Source: Gammaproteobacteria bacterium
Lineage (GTDB): Bacteria; Pseudomonadota; Gammaproteobacteria; Arenicellales; Arenicellaceae
Reading direction: 5' to 3'
Length of the DNA stretch: 13,148 nt
NCBI GenBank assembly: GCA_030426005.1
Contig: JAUHZM010000057.1
Location: 1-13,148, forward strand
The translations under genes were made by a program, and so were the position numbers. This document shows positions 6,111 to 13,148 of the stretch, in pieces. Each line of letters starts with the position of its first letter. The stretch's first letter is position 1. The notes beneath the pieces are model-generated. The model was given only the letters and a program-made list of their open reading frames with translations, was not told the DNA's origin and ran no database searches.

Positions 6111-6139
6111 TGGTTATTGCAGCTCAGGATGACGGTGGT
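6098..6139. repeat. 17-base direct repeat, period 25
   Basis: CTCAGGATGACGGTGGT occurs at 6098-6114 and again at 6123-6139. It looks like duplication of one end of copy 3, by slippage or nested insertion. Confidence 0.85.
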
Positions 6140-6251
6140 CGTGGTAGCTTAAGCCGACCGCGGTTGTTGCAGTTAACGGTGACTGAGTATGTACCGGCTC
6201 TGAATGGCGAAACCGATGTGTGGCCGAGAAAAGTTATGCGTTTTGTCCCTG

Positions 6252-6287
6252 ATCGTCATTGCGAGGAGCGCAGCGACGTGGCAATCT
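6252..6287 (+). repeat. dispersed palindromic repeat, copy 4
   Basis: Nearly identical to copy 2 (one substitution in 36 bases). Arms ATTGC (6258-6262) and GCAAT (6281-6285). It ends 31 bases before the trmB start, so it lies in the probable 5' untranslated region of trmB. Confidence 0.88.
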
Positions 6288-6318
6288 CCACACCTGATTG
6301 AAAGGCCCAATTTTTACC

Positions 6319-7008
6319 ATGAACGAACCAAGCAAACACCACCGACCCATTCGCAGTTTTGTCAAACGCGAAGGCAAATTAACCACGGGTCAAAAAAACG
6401 CCATTGAGCAACTGTGGCTGACGCACGGGATTGATCTAACCGATGCGCCGCTTGATTTGGCGGCTGAGTTTGGTCGAGATGCACCGGTCGTACTTGAGAT
6501 CGGATTTGGTAATGGATTGTCATTAGCGGACATGGCTGAAGCGTACCCAGAGCTAAATTTTTTCGGTGTGGAAGTACATCGCCCAGGTGTGGGCAGTTTG
6601 CTGGTGCAAGTCAAACAACGTGAACTGTCGAATGTTCGTGCGTCGCAGGACGACGCGGTGCAGGTACTTGAACAGCAGATTCCAGATGCTTCGCTCCACC
6701 GAGTGCAAATTTTCTTCCCGGATCCCTGGCACAAAAAGCGTCACCATAAGCGGCGTTTAATCCAGCCGGATTTTGTGGCTATGCTGGTCAGAAAATTGGC
6801 ACCAGGAAGTCGTGTTCACGTGGCGACCGACTGGGAGAACTATGCAGAGCATATTCTGGAAGTGTTGAGTCAGAATGAGGATTTGCGTAACACCAGTAGT
6901 GATCCATCTGGCTACGCGCCAAAGCCAGATTATCGGCCTGACACAAAATACGAGAAGCGCGGTATTCGGTTGGGTCATGGCGTATGGGATTTAATATTCG
7001 AAAAATAG
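6319..7008 (+). CDS. trmB: tRNA (guanine-N7-)-methyltransferase TrmB
   Basis: This 229-residue SAM-dependent enzyme makes m7G46 in the tRNA variable loop. In order: IRSFVKREGKLT near the N-terminus; the SAM-binding LEIGFGNG (59-66); FGVEVHRPGVG (82-92); FFPDPWHKKRHHKRR (132-146), the conserved tRNA-contact and catalytic segment; TDWENYAEH (170-178); and the terminal RPDTKYEKRGIRLGHGVWDLIFE signature. All family hallmarks are present and length is normal. ATG 6319 is preferred over an upstream in-frame TTG at 6298 because it gives a normal N-terminus; only a weak GAAAGG lies upstream. In E. coli trmB is the divergent neighbour of mutY; here it is about 4.4 kb away across the inserted cassette. 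The next gene starts 76 bp downstream on the same strand with no visible terminator between. Confidence 0.97.
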   Translation: MNEPSKHHRPIRSFVKREGKLTTGQKNAIEQLWLTHGIDLTDAPLDLAAEFGRDAPVVLEIGFGNGLSLADMAEAYPELNFFGVEVHRPGVGSLLVQVKQRELSNVRASQDDAVQVLEQQIPDASLHRVQIFFPDPWHKKRHHKRRLIQPDFVAMLVRKLAPGSRVHVATDWENYAEHILEVLSQNEDLRNTSSDPSGYAPKPDYRPDTKYEKRGIRLGHGVWDLIFEK

Positions 7009-7084
7009 GCTTGCAGTTGAGGCTTGCGGCTCGACGATTTGCATTCGACCGCTAGACGGGGGAAACTAAAGCTCTTGTTAGCTT

Positions 7085-8950
7085 GTGTGTGAGTCGACGA
7101 ATAGAGTGAAAATTTTCAATGGTTTGGGGGTACTGATACGCTTGGGCGCGTTCATTGGTAGCCTAATTTTAATTACCGCCCCATGTGCTTTTGCTTACGA
7201 AGGAGTGTCCGGCGCAACCGATACGCGGCAGCCATACGACGAAGCTAAGTTGGCATTAATTGCAGCCAGTTTTCCAGACAGTGAAGCGCCGGAGAAAGTT
7301 GCTTACAGTGCCGCCATCAGCGCAAATTTATTATCCAAGTTACCAATTTTGGCGCTGCCAGATCTACAAGGCAAGGAAGCCGAAGCACAACGGATTATGC
7401 TCGCTGATCCGCGATTGGTGCCAGCTACTCGTGATCCGCAAACCAAGAAGCCACTCCGTTCTGAAGTCATGACGGTAAAACCTGCATTGCCAGGAGACCG
7501 AGTTGGGGCAGAAACAGCCTGTTGGGAAGGCGGATGTTATCGCGTTGAGATTTATAATTTTTTCCACAATGTGACGATTACCGGGCTTGTCGATACAACA
7601 AAGAAACAAGTGGTTTCGATAAACTCATTGCCGGAATCACAGCCCGAATTGAGTGAGCGATTAAAGCAGTTGTCAATCGCCATTGCCCGCCATGAACCTG
7701 CGGTGCGGCTCGAAGTTAGCCGTTACTTGCAGTTTTTGGGTAAGGAGCACAATACCAAAGACGTGTTGCCGGTGATGATTGACACAAAATCTGCTTTGAA
7801 AGATACCTTGTGCGAGCGATCGAAGCACCTGTGTGTTGCGCCGACCTATGTGATGGGAAACAAGGCTATGTGGGTGATTGTTGATCTGACCGATATGAAG
7901 GTGGTGGGTCTGCGGTGGACGGATGTGGGTAACAGTGGGCCACCAACAGTGATCACAGAACGGAAATTGGAGAACGAGTATGTGTTCAAAAATTTCTGTG
8001 AGCAGGTGAATTCCGTAGAGCAGCGTGGCTGGTCCTTCGATTACCACATTACAACATCGGATGGGCTGCGAATCGCTAACGCTAAATTCAAGAAACAATC
8101 GGTTTTTCGCTCGGCCAAGGTCGTGGATTGGCATGTCAGCTACTCGCGTAAGGATAAATTTGGTTACAGCGATGCGACCGGCTGCCCAATGTTCAGTTCA
8201 GCGGTGGTAGTCGCTTTCAAAGGACCAGAAATATCGCCTATTGTGGAAGCGGGCAACGAAGTTGGATTTTCTATTTCACAAGATTTTAGACAACAAAATT
8301 GGCCCGCGCCCTGCAATTATCGATATGAAGAGCGATACGAGTTTTATGATGATGGGCGGTACCGCGTGGCAATGGTCAATCATGGCCGTGGATGTGGGGA
8401 CTACGCTACCTATCGACCTATCCTGCGCATTGATCTCGGAGGCTCCACAGACAAATTAAATTATGGTGTCGAACGCTGGGCAGATGAGTGGAAGCTGGTT
8501 GAACAGGAGTCTTGGTCGCGTCAGAAAGAGCCGGCACGGCTGGCTTCTTCACAATTCAGTCACCGTATTTCGGATGCATCCGGCGCGGGCTATTTGATGG
8601 CTCCCAGCCACGGACAGTTTAACGACGGGGGTCGTGGAGATAATGCGTTTATTTATCTAACCGTAAACCACCCGGATAAAGATGAAGGGGATCGCGATTT
8701 GGTGACGCTGGGTACCTGCTGTAATACCGGCCACGAACAGGGTCCTGAGCTATTTATGAAACCGGTCGAAGCACTACAAGGGCAATCCATCGTACTATGG
8801 TATGTGCCACAACTGAAGAATGACGATACACCCGGAGACGAGTACTGCTGGGCTCAAAATGATGTTGTGAGTGGTGTGATTAAAACACGTACCTGGCCTT
8901 GTGCGGGCGGCCCAATGTTTGTTCCTCTGAGCCGAGCGGGAGGCGAGTGA
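7085..8950 (+). CDS. secreted copper-amine-oxidase-like protein, copper ligands apparently lost
   Basis: A 621-residue protein with a signal peptide ending AFA/YEG at residue 37 (hydrophobic core LIRLGAFIGSLILITAP). The start is uncertain: GTG 7085, or GTG 7106, which gives a more typical MKIFNG start. The fold matches copper amine oxidases from the PepSY-like N2/N3 region (CYRVEIYNFFHNVTITGLVD, 151-170) through the catalytic region: SDGLRIANAKF, GCPMF, CNYRYEERYEFYDDG (410-424) and YRPILRID (443-450), to RDLVTLGTCCNTGH (537-550) and KPVE. In active enzymes the TPQ tyrosine lies in N-Y-D/E; here it is N411-Y412-R413. The HxH before the R-L-D motif is replaced by A441-T442-Y443. I infer a non-oxidase or altered enzyme, exported to periplasm or surface. 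Its stop overlaps the next gene by one base, so the two are translationally coupled. Confidence in the fold is moderate. Confidence 0.7.
   Translation: MCESTNRVKIFNGLGVLIRLGAFIGSLILITAPCAFAYEGVSGATDTRQPYDEAKLALIAASFPDSEAPEKVAYSAAISANLLSKLPILALPDLQGKEAEAQRIMLADPRLVPATRDPQTKKPLRSEVMTVKPALPGDRVGAETACWEGGCYRVEIYNFFHNVTITGLVDTTKKQVVSINSLPESQPELSERLKQLSIAIARHEPAVRLEVSRYLQFLGKEHNTKDVLPVMIDTKSALKDTLCERSKHLCVAPTYVMGNKAMWVIVDLTDMKVVGLRWTDVGNSGPPTVITERKLENEYVFKNFCEQVNSVEQRGWSFDYHITTSDGLRIANAKFKKQSVFRSAKVVDWHVSYSRKDKFGYSDATGCPMFSSAVVVAFKGPEISPIVEAGNEVGFSISQDFRQQNWPAPCNYRYEERYEFYDDGRYRVAMVNHGRGCGDYATYRPILRIDLGGSTDKLNYGVERWADEWKLVEQESWSRQKEPARLASSQFSHRISDASGAGYLMAPSHGQFNDGGRGDNAFIYLTVNHPDKDEGDRDLVTLGTCCNTGHEQGPELFMKPVEALQGQSIVLWYVPQLKNDDTPGDEYCWAQNDVVSGVIKTRTWPCAGGPMFVPLSRAGGE
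8938..8943 (+). promoter_or_regulatory. strong ribosome binding site for the propeller gene
   Basis: GGGAGG lies inside the end of the upstream gene, six bases before ATG 8950. It decides this start over an upstream in-frame start at 8899, which would overlap the previous gene by 52 bases and place a non-signal-like head before the signal peptide. Stop and start share one base (TGATG). Confidence 0.8.
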
Positions 8951-9891
8951 TGCCTCTTATCAAGTCAAAGTTTACGCTGTTGATTACTTTTGCGGCTACG
9001 ACCTTCATCGTCACGCCACTGCAGGTTACTGCTGCAAGTACTGAGGGAATGCGGGCAGCATACACGTGTGCTGAACAACCAAAGTTTATACCCAAAGTGG
9101 GTATGCAGCAGCCAGTCGCGATAGACACTCAGCAGTCATTGTTTGCGGGCTTAGTGGTCAAGGAGTTGCGACCCCCGAAACGCGTGTTTCGGCATCCAAG
9201 CTGGGATCAGACTGGGTATTTGGCTTCAACAGTTCGCGACGCAGAGGGGAATATCTATGCTGTGCCTACGCCGAGTATCGGCCTCGATAAGAATCCTTTG
9301 GAGCGCCGAAATTATGTTTACAAAGTCGACAGTGCTTCCGGGCAAATGCAAGTCTTTAGTACACTTCCGGTCCGCGAGGAATCCACACAAGCGAACCCGT
9401 TTGGCACACTGGGTCTAACCTTGGATTGTGATACTAAGGTTCTATTTGTTAGCACGGTTGCTGATTCAACACCCAGTAAGATCAACGGCGTCATCTACCG
9501 AGTAGCGTTGTCAAATGGCGAAGTGCTCTCAAAATGGTCTGGCGTCGATGCCATCGGGCTGGGCATCTTTGACCATGGTGATGGAAAGCGCCTTTACTAC
9601 GGTGATGCACGTTCTTCGAGTGTATGGTCGGTGGCTTTAAATCAGAGCGGCGACTTCCAGCAACCGATCGAGCCAGTGCATGAGTTTTCGTTGCTTGGCC
9701 TAAAGAATGGAAACTCGACACAGGTTCGAAAAATTCGCTTTCGTAAAGATCGGCAGCACGGTTTTGTGATGGTGGCGAGTGAAACCGAATTCGCATATCG
9801 CTTAACCGCAAGAGGGGTGAAGCCGTATCGTCACTACAAATTTATCCGAGATAAGGACAATCAGCGCTGGCAGCACATAGGATTTGAGTAG
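8950..9891 (+). CDS. secreted beta-propeller (SMP-30/NHL-like) protein
   Basis: A 313-residue protein with an N-terminal signal peptide (KSKFTLLITFAATTFIVTPLQ, residues 5-25, cleavage near VTA/AST). Blade-like repeats follow: GNIYAVPTP, YVYKVDSASGQMQVF, LFVSTVADS, GVIYRVALSNGEV, and RLYYGDARSSSVWSVAL, a pattern seen in propellers of secreted lactonase-like and NHL proteins. No catalytic residues are recognisable, so it is best called a propeller of unknown function that probably binds ligand or protein outside the membrane. The blades closely resemble those in the N-terminal half of the surface protein encoded at 10030. It is translationally coupled to the amine-oxidase-like gene, so both are probably exported together and used at the same place. 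Confidence 0.75.
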   Translation: MPLIKSKFTLLITFAATTFIVTPLQVTAASTEGMRAAYTCAEQPKFIPKVGMQQPVAIDTQQSLFAGLVVKELRPPKRVFRHPSWDQTGYLASTVRDAEGNIYAVPTPSIGLDKNPLERRNYVYKVDSASGQMQVFSTLPVREESTQANPFGTLGLTLDCDTKVLFVSTVADSTPSKINGVIYRVALSNGEVLSKWSGVDAIGLGIFDHGDGKRLYYGDARSSSVWSVALNQSGDFQQPIEPVHEFSLLGLKNGNSTQVRKIRFRKDRQHGFVMVASETEFAYRLTARGVKPYRHYKFIRDKDNQRWQHIGFE

Positions 9892-10029
9892 CAGTTTGCT
9901 GCCCCCAATAGATTTACTGGACTTTGCAACTCTTACAATAGTCTTGTAAGTAATGCTATTGCAATCTTTTAAATTTTATAGGATAGTTTATATGGGGTAA
10001 AAATATAAAAACATATATCGTGGGGGTGG
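9892..10029. promoter_or_regulatory. AT-rich gap with a palindrome, probable promoter region of the surface protein
   Basis: This 138-bp gap holds CTTACAA (9932-9938) and TTGTAAG (9944-9950), a perfect 7-base inverted repeat with a 5-base spacer, then an AT-rich tract from about 9966 to 10015. No T-run directly follows the palindrome, so it reads more like an operator or a weak terminator of the preceding genes. A candidate promoter (TTGCAA 9959-9964, spacer 17, GATAGT 9982-9987) is weak. The sequence supports a regulatory region but not its exact elements. Confidence 0.45.
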
Positions 10030-13000
10030 ATGTTGAAATCCAAGGGGTGTAGTGTCGCCATTTTTTCTAAATGGGCGATTTTTGGGGTTCTATTCAAAAC
10101 AGTAGTTGCTCTTCTCAAGAGTCAGAATGTGCGGTCAGTGTTTCGGCTGATCACGATCACTTTTCTATTTTTTCAGTTTACAGTTTCTGCCAACGCGCAA
10201 ACTGTGATCTCCTCGCCGGGAACGCCAACATGGAATGCGGCAGCAACGGAGCCATTGCTGGATTCAGGTATCGCCATTGGCACTATGGGTGTCATTAGCC
10301 CAACCAGCCCTTTTATTCCTACGCCGCCATACCTCGGCGCCGGCGAAACAGATCAGGTTATTAAACTGTTTGATACTCGCAACGTGGCGTATCCCAATCC
10401 GCCCGCGACTGGTCGTCCGATTATTACTCCCGATGAATACCATCACCATAACTGGGACATGGGGTCGATGGGGAATGTGTACGGTATTGCGATCGACAAT
10501 GATCGAAATTTTTATGTGACCGCCTCAACTAACTTTGGTGCCGGTTACTTTACCGGCGCTGGCGTCGTCGGTTTTGGTGCTATTGGTGATGGTCAGACAC
10601 CAGATACTGCCGCTGTGGATAACAACGTTCAGGTTCTCAACAGTACGACAGCAGCTGGTGCTGTCTACAAAGTGGATGCGGTTACGGGTAATGTCAGTGT
10701 CCTGGCGAATTTACCTCAATTGGCCGCGCCGTTTACGCATGAGAATTGCGAAAATCCAGCCGAGACGCTGGCACGTAACACTGGTCCAGCTTTGGGAAAT
10801 ATCGTTTATGACCCGATACATGAACAACTGTTTGTCAGTAACTTTGAGGACGGACGAATTTATCGGCTAAGCATGACGGGCGTGACGCTTAGTGTTTTTG
10901 ATCCTTTCGCACCAGACAACGGCGCTCCCGGCTTGGCGCCCGATCCTAAGCCGTATGGCATGGCAATTAACGCCGATGGTTCTAAGCTTTATTTTGGTAC
11001 GCTGGATTTATCGAACCCGTTGAACCCCGGATTGTATGCGATTGATTTGGATGCTAGCGGTGACTTCTCTGGTTCCGAGGTGGATCAAAATGCGGATTTA
11101 ACAAATGATCTGAATTTCTCGCAGAACGTAGGTGGTGGTTTTACCACGAACCCCTGGACCTCCTATTCTGACCTGAGTTTTACACCACGAGGTGAGCTGT
11201 TGATCGGGGTGCGAACTGGTTGTGGCTCGGCGGCGCCTAATCTGGCAACGTCGCATAACCACGGGGGCACTTTTTACAAACTGATCCAAGATGGCGCAGG
11301 GTTGTACAATGCGCCAGCTCCGGGAACCGTTGGCCCGGATGGCAATTTTCCAATTCATTATATTGCCGACCCTTTGGGGCCTGATGATGGCTACGGTGGC
11401 GTTGCGGTATACGACAAAGGCGATGGTACCTTCGATTATTTTGCAACCTCCGCAGATATCGGGGTCGAGGAAGGTCCGCATGGGTTCTTGGTATTCCCGC
11501 ACGACTATACAGTTGGTGATAACGTAACCACATACTTCATCGCCCAAGGGGCGTCGATTCCCGGTTTACCAACGACGAATCCGCCGAATGCAGTGTCTGA
11601 TTACAAGGGTGTTTTTGGTGATATCGAAGTGCTCGGAGCGTTCCTGGACTGGGGTGATGCACCGGACTCCTATAATACCGATAACATCCCGCCTAACCCT
11701 GCTGACATTACCGACATCGCGGGTCCGGCACATATTCTGACTGACCAAAATATAACGATTGGTGCTCTGGTAGATTTCGAGTCGTCCGGCATCCCGTCTG
11801 CGAATGCGGATGGTGATGACAACTCAGGTAAATCCCCCGACGATGAGGACGGTATCAGTGGCACACCAACCTTCTCTGTTGGGCAAACTCCGTCGTTTAC
11901 CGTGCCCGTGTCTAACCCTTTAGGCAATCCGGATGTAACTTTGTACGCATGGCTCGACCTTAATGGTAATGGCAGCTTCAATGATCCGGGTGAATTTGTC
12001 GCCTCGAGCCCAATAGTGGCTTCCGCTACACCAACCAATGTGGTGCTTAACTTTCCAGCAGTACCCGCGTCATTTTTAGACGACACGACCACATTTCTGC
12101 GGCTGCGAGTGACGTCCGATGTCTTAACGTCAACCGATTTTGAAGGATACGCTAGCAACGGCGAAGTAGAAGATCATGCCGTTGATTTCTCATCCTTGTT
12201 GAGCATCGGTAATCTGGTCTGGATGGACGACGGAACTGGCGTAGGCGGGATTGCGAACGACGGCATAAAGCAAGCATCCGAATCCGGCATTGGTGGCGTA
12301 GAAGTGGCACTTTACACCGCTGGCGAGACGCCTGGTGTGGACACGCCAGTTCAAACCACGACCACGGCGCCTGATGGTTCCTATGTTTTCAACGGCCTTG
12401 CTGCCGATACTTATTTTGTTCACATTCCCGCAAGTGAGTTTACCGTTGGGCAACCGCTATTCGGTCTTGTATCGAGTCTTGGTCAGGGCGCTGCCGACAA
12501 CACCAATGATGACAATGTCGCCGAAGACGGCGACGATACTGAAGCTGACGGTGTCAGTAGTTTATTATACGTACTGACAGCCGATAACGAGCCAACGGGT
12601 GAAGCAGGATATGCTGGAACCGCAAGCAGTACATCAGACGACAACAACACCAACTTTACCGTCGACTTTGGGTTTTATCATCCGGTAAGTATCGGTAGCT
12701 ATGTCTGGGAAGACGTAAACTTGGATGGCCTGCAAGGGCCGGCCCTCATTGAACCACCTATCGCAGGCGCATCGGTTCAGCTATTTTTTGATAATGGCGG
12801 AACTTTCGTAGCTGCGCGCGATACCAATGACGTGCTTGTTCCAGCGACAATAACGCTCGCCGACGGCCTCTACCATTTCGATAACTTACCGCCAGGTGAC
12901 TATCAAGTACGTGTTACACCGCCAACAGGTTACGTGGCAAGCCCAGTGCAGGACACTGCGGCGAACAGCGACACCATACCGGCCGATGAGTTGGATTCCA

Positions 13001-13148
13001 ATATTGCCACAGAGCTGTCGCCAGGCGTCTATCAAAGTGCCACGTTCACTTTGAGTTCTTTGGGCGAGCCGATCGAGTCGGACAGCGCAGCGGGCGACAA
13101 CCAGGATGGCACGGTAAGCAGCAACACCGATGCCAGCGGCAATATGAC
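10030..13148 (+). CDS. large surface protein: beta-propeller, GEVED domain and SdrD-B-like repeats (3' end beyond window)
   Basis: The frame is open from an in-frame stop at 10006 to the window end and gives 1039 residues. ATG 10030 gives a long signal region (56 residues, cleavage ANA/QT); GTG 10129 with AAGAG upstream would give a normal 23-residue signal. Domains: a beta-propeller from about residue 142 to 530 (GNVYGIAID, AVYKVDAVTGNVSV, LFVSNFEDGRIYRL, KLYFGTLD); a GEVED domain at about 542-717 (GDAPDSYN, DDEDGI, AWLDLNGNGSFNDPGEF, NGEVEDHAV); an SdrD-B-like domain from about 725 (SIGNLVWMDDG, DGSYVFNGLAADTYFVHI); and a second from about 887 (SIGSYVWEDVNLDG, GLYHFDNLPPGDYQVRV) reaching the edge. 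Such domains occur in adhesins and other secreted surface proteins, often in tandem. The anchoring signal is beyond the window. The composition is Asp/Gly/Thr-rich with few lysines, typical of extracellular calcium-binding repeats. Confidence 0.88.
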   Translation, partial: MLKSKGCSVAIFSKWAIFGVLFKTVVALLKSQNVRSVFRLITITFLFFQFTVSANAQTVISSPGTPTWNAAATEPLLDSGIAIGTMGVISPTSPFIPTPPYLGAGETDQVIKLFDTRNVAYPNPPATGRPIITPDEYHHHNWDMGSMGNVYGIAIDNDRNFYVTASTNFGAGYFTGAGVVGFGAIGDGQTPDTAAVDNNVQVLNSTTAAGAVYKVDAVTGNVSVLANLPQLAAPFTHENCENPAETLARNTGPALGNIVYDPIHEQLFVSNFEDGRIYRLSMTGVTLSVFDPFAPDNGAPGLAPDPKPYGMAINADGSKLYFGTLDLSNPLNPGLYAIDLDASGDFSGSEVDQNADLTNDLNFSQNVGGGFTTNPWTSYSDLSFTPRGELLIGVRTGCGSAAPNLATSHNHGGTFYKLIQDGAGLYNAPAPGTVGPDGNFPIHYIADPLGPDDGYGGVAVYDKGDGTFDYFATSADIGVEEGPHGFLVFPHDYTVGDNVTTYFIAQGASIPGLPTTNPPNAVSDYKGVFGDIEVLGAFLDWGDAPDSYNTDNIPPNPADITDIAGPAHILTDQNITIGALVDFESSGIPSANADGDDNSGKSPDDEDGISGTPTFSVGQTPSFTVPVSNPLGNPDVTLYAWLDLNGNGSFNDPGEFVASSPIVASATPTNVVLNFPAVPASFLDDTTTFLRLRVTSDVLTSTDFEGYASNGEVEDHAVDFSSLLSIGNLVWMDDGTGVGGIANDGIKQASESGIGGVEVALYTAGETPGVDTPVQTTTTAPDGSYVFNGLAADTYFVHIPASEFTVGQPLFGLVSSLGQGAADNTNDDNVAEDGDDTEADGVSSLLYVLTADNEPTGEAGYAGTASSTSDDNNTNFTVDFGFYHPVSIGSYVWEDVNLDGLQGPALIEPPIAGASVQLFFDNGGTFVAARDTNDVLVPATITLADGLYHFDNLPPGDYQVRVTPPTGYVASPVQDTAANSDTIPADELDSNIATELSPGVYQSATFTLSSLGEPIESDSAAGDNQDGTVSSNTDASGNM

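Larger units (their letters stand above)
5925..6318. other. 394-bp gene-free gap packed with small palindromic repeats
   Basis: No credible gene is present. The gap holds four copies of one palindromic repeat family in alternating orientation, a 17-base direct repeat (6098-6114 and 6123-6139, ending in ATGACGGTGGT), and a run of eight G at 5963-5970. Open frames across it translate to phrases such as IARSGATWQS and HCEERSDVAIS, which come from the repeats themselves and recur as false annotations in many genomes. It separates the cassette from trmB. No clear terminator or promoter was found, though the repeats could fold in RNA and end or protect the cassette transcript. Confidence 0.8.

Noticed and set aside
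5932..6287. CRISPR array
   Set aside because: Copies alternate in orientation, spacing is irregular (10 to 185 bases), arms vary, and no cas gene is near.
5972..6407. ORFs of 109 and 67 codons in the gap before trmB
   Set aside because: Their products are translations of dispersed palindromic repeats (IARSGATWQS, HCEERSDVAIS) and of trmB out of frame.
10071..12577. ORFs in other frames and antisense within the large surface protein gene
   Set aside because: All are covered by one continuous 1039-codon frame with recognisable domains that runs off the right edge.

Overview
The window looks like chromosomal DNA of a gammaproteobacterium, possibly a marine one. The evidence is the yggX-mutY pair, a divergent trmB close by, and a classical stringent-type tRNA-Phe promoter. 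The genus cannot be read from the sequence. The left edge is the boundary of an integrated mobile element: the start of a tyrosine recombinase gene lies just downstream of the 3' end of tRNA-Phe(GAA), and the rest of the element lies outside the window.

Layout, left to right. (1) 1-428: integrase N-terminus, short direct repeats in front of it, and tRNA-Phe, all on the minus strand. (2) 486-1955: tRNA-Phe promoter, yggX and mutY (DNA repair and oxidative stress housekeeping) on the minus strand, with a candidate mutY promoter. (3) 2118-5924: a four-gene plus-strand cassette made of a secreted protein with internally repeated structure, a PF14907-type nucleotidyltransferase, a PqqD-like peptide chaperone and an HprK-related kinase. 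The last three match the partners of the so-called HPr-rel-A system, whose role is, to my knowledge, unestablished. (4) 5925-6318: gene-free DNA filled with small palindromic repeats of one family. (5) 6319-7008: trmB. (6) 7085-13148: a probable secreted or surface unit made of a degenerate copper-amine-oxidase-like protein, a small secreted beta-propeller protein, and a large surface protein (propeller, GEVED domain, SdrD-B-like domains) that runs off the right edge.

The most interesting part is the 2118-5924 cassette. Its first protein has a KR-type Tat-like/Sec-like signal ending in LPAHA. Three more copies of a related motif (LD..IP.AHA-like) occur inside the protein, each just in front of a repeat domain that carries one pair of cysteines. 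The following three genes encode the toolkit of a peptide-modification system (carrier, kinase, nucleotidyltransferase), comparable to the tailoring enzymes of some lasso peptide clusters. I infer that the 483-residue protein is their substrate and that the repeated motif may be the recognition, processing or modification site. The cassette lies between mutY and trmB, which are divergent neighbours in E. coli, so it looks like an insertion into a conserved junction.

A second notable unit is at the right end. The 313-residue propeller protein and the N-terminal part of the giant surface protein share recognisably similar blades. The amine-oxidase-like protein, translationally coupled to the propeller gene, appears to lack the HxH copper ligands.
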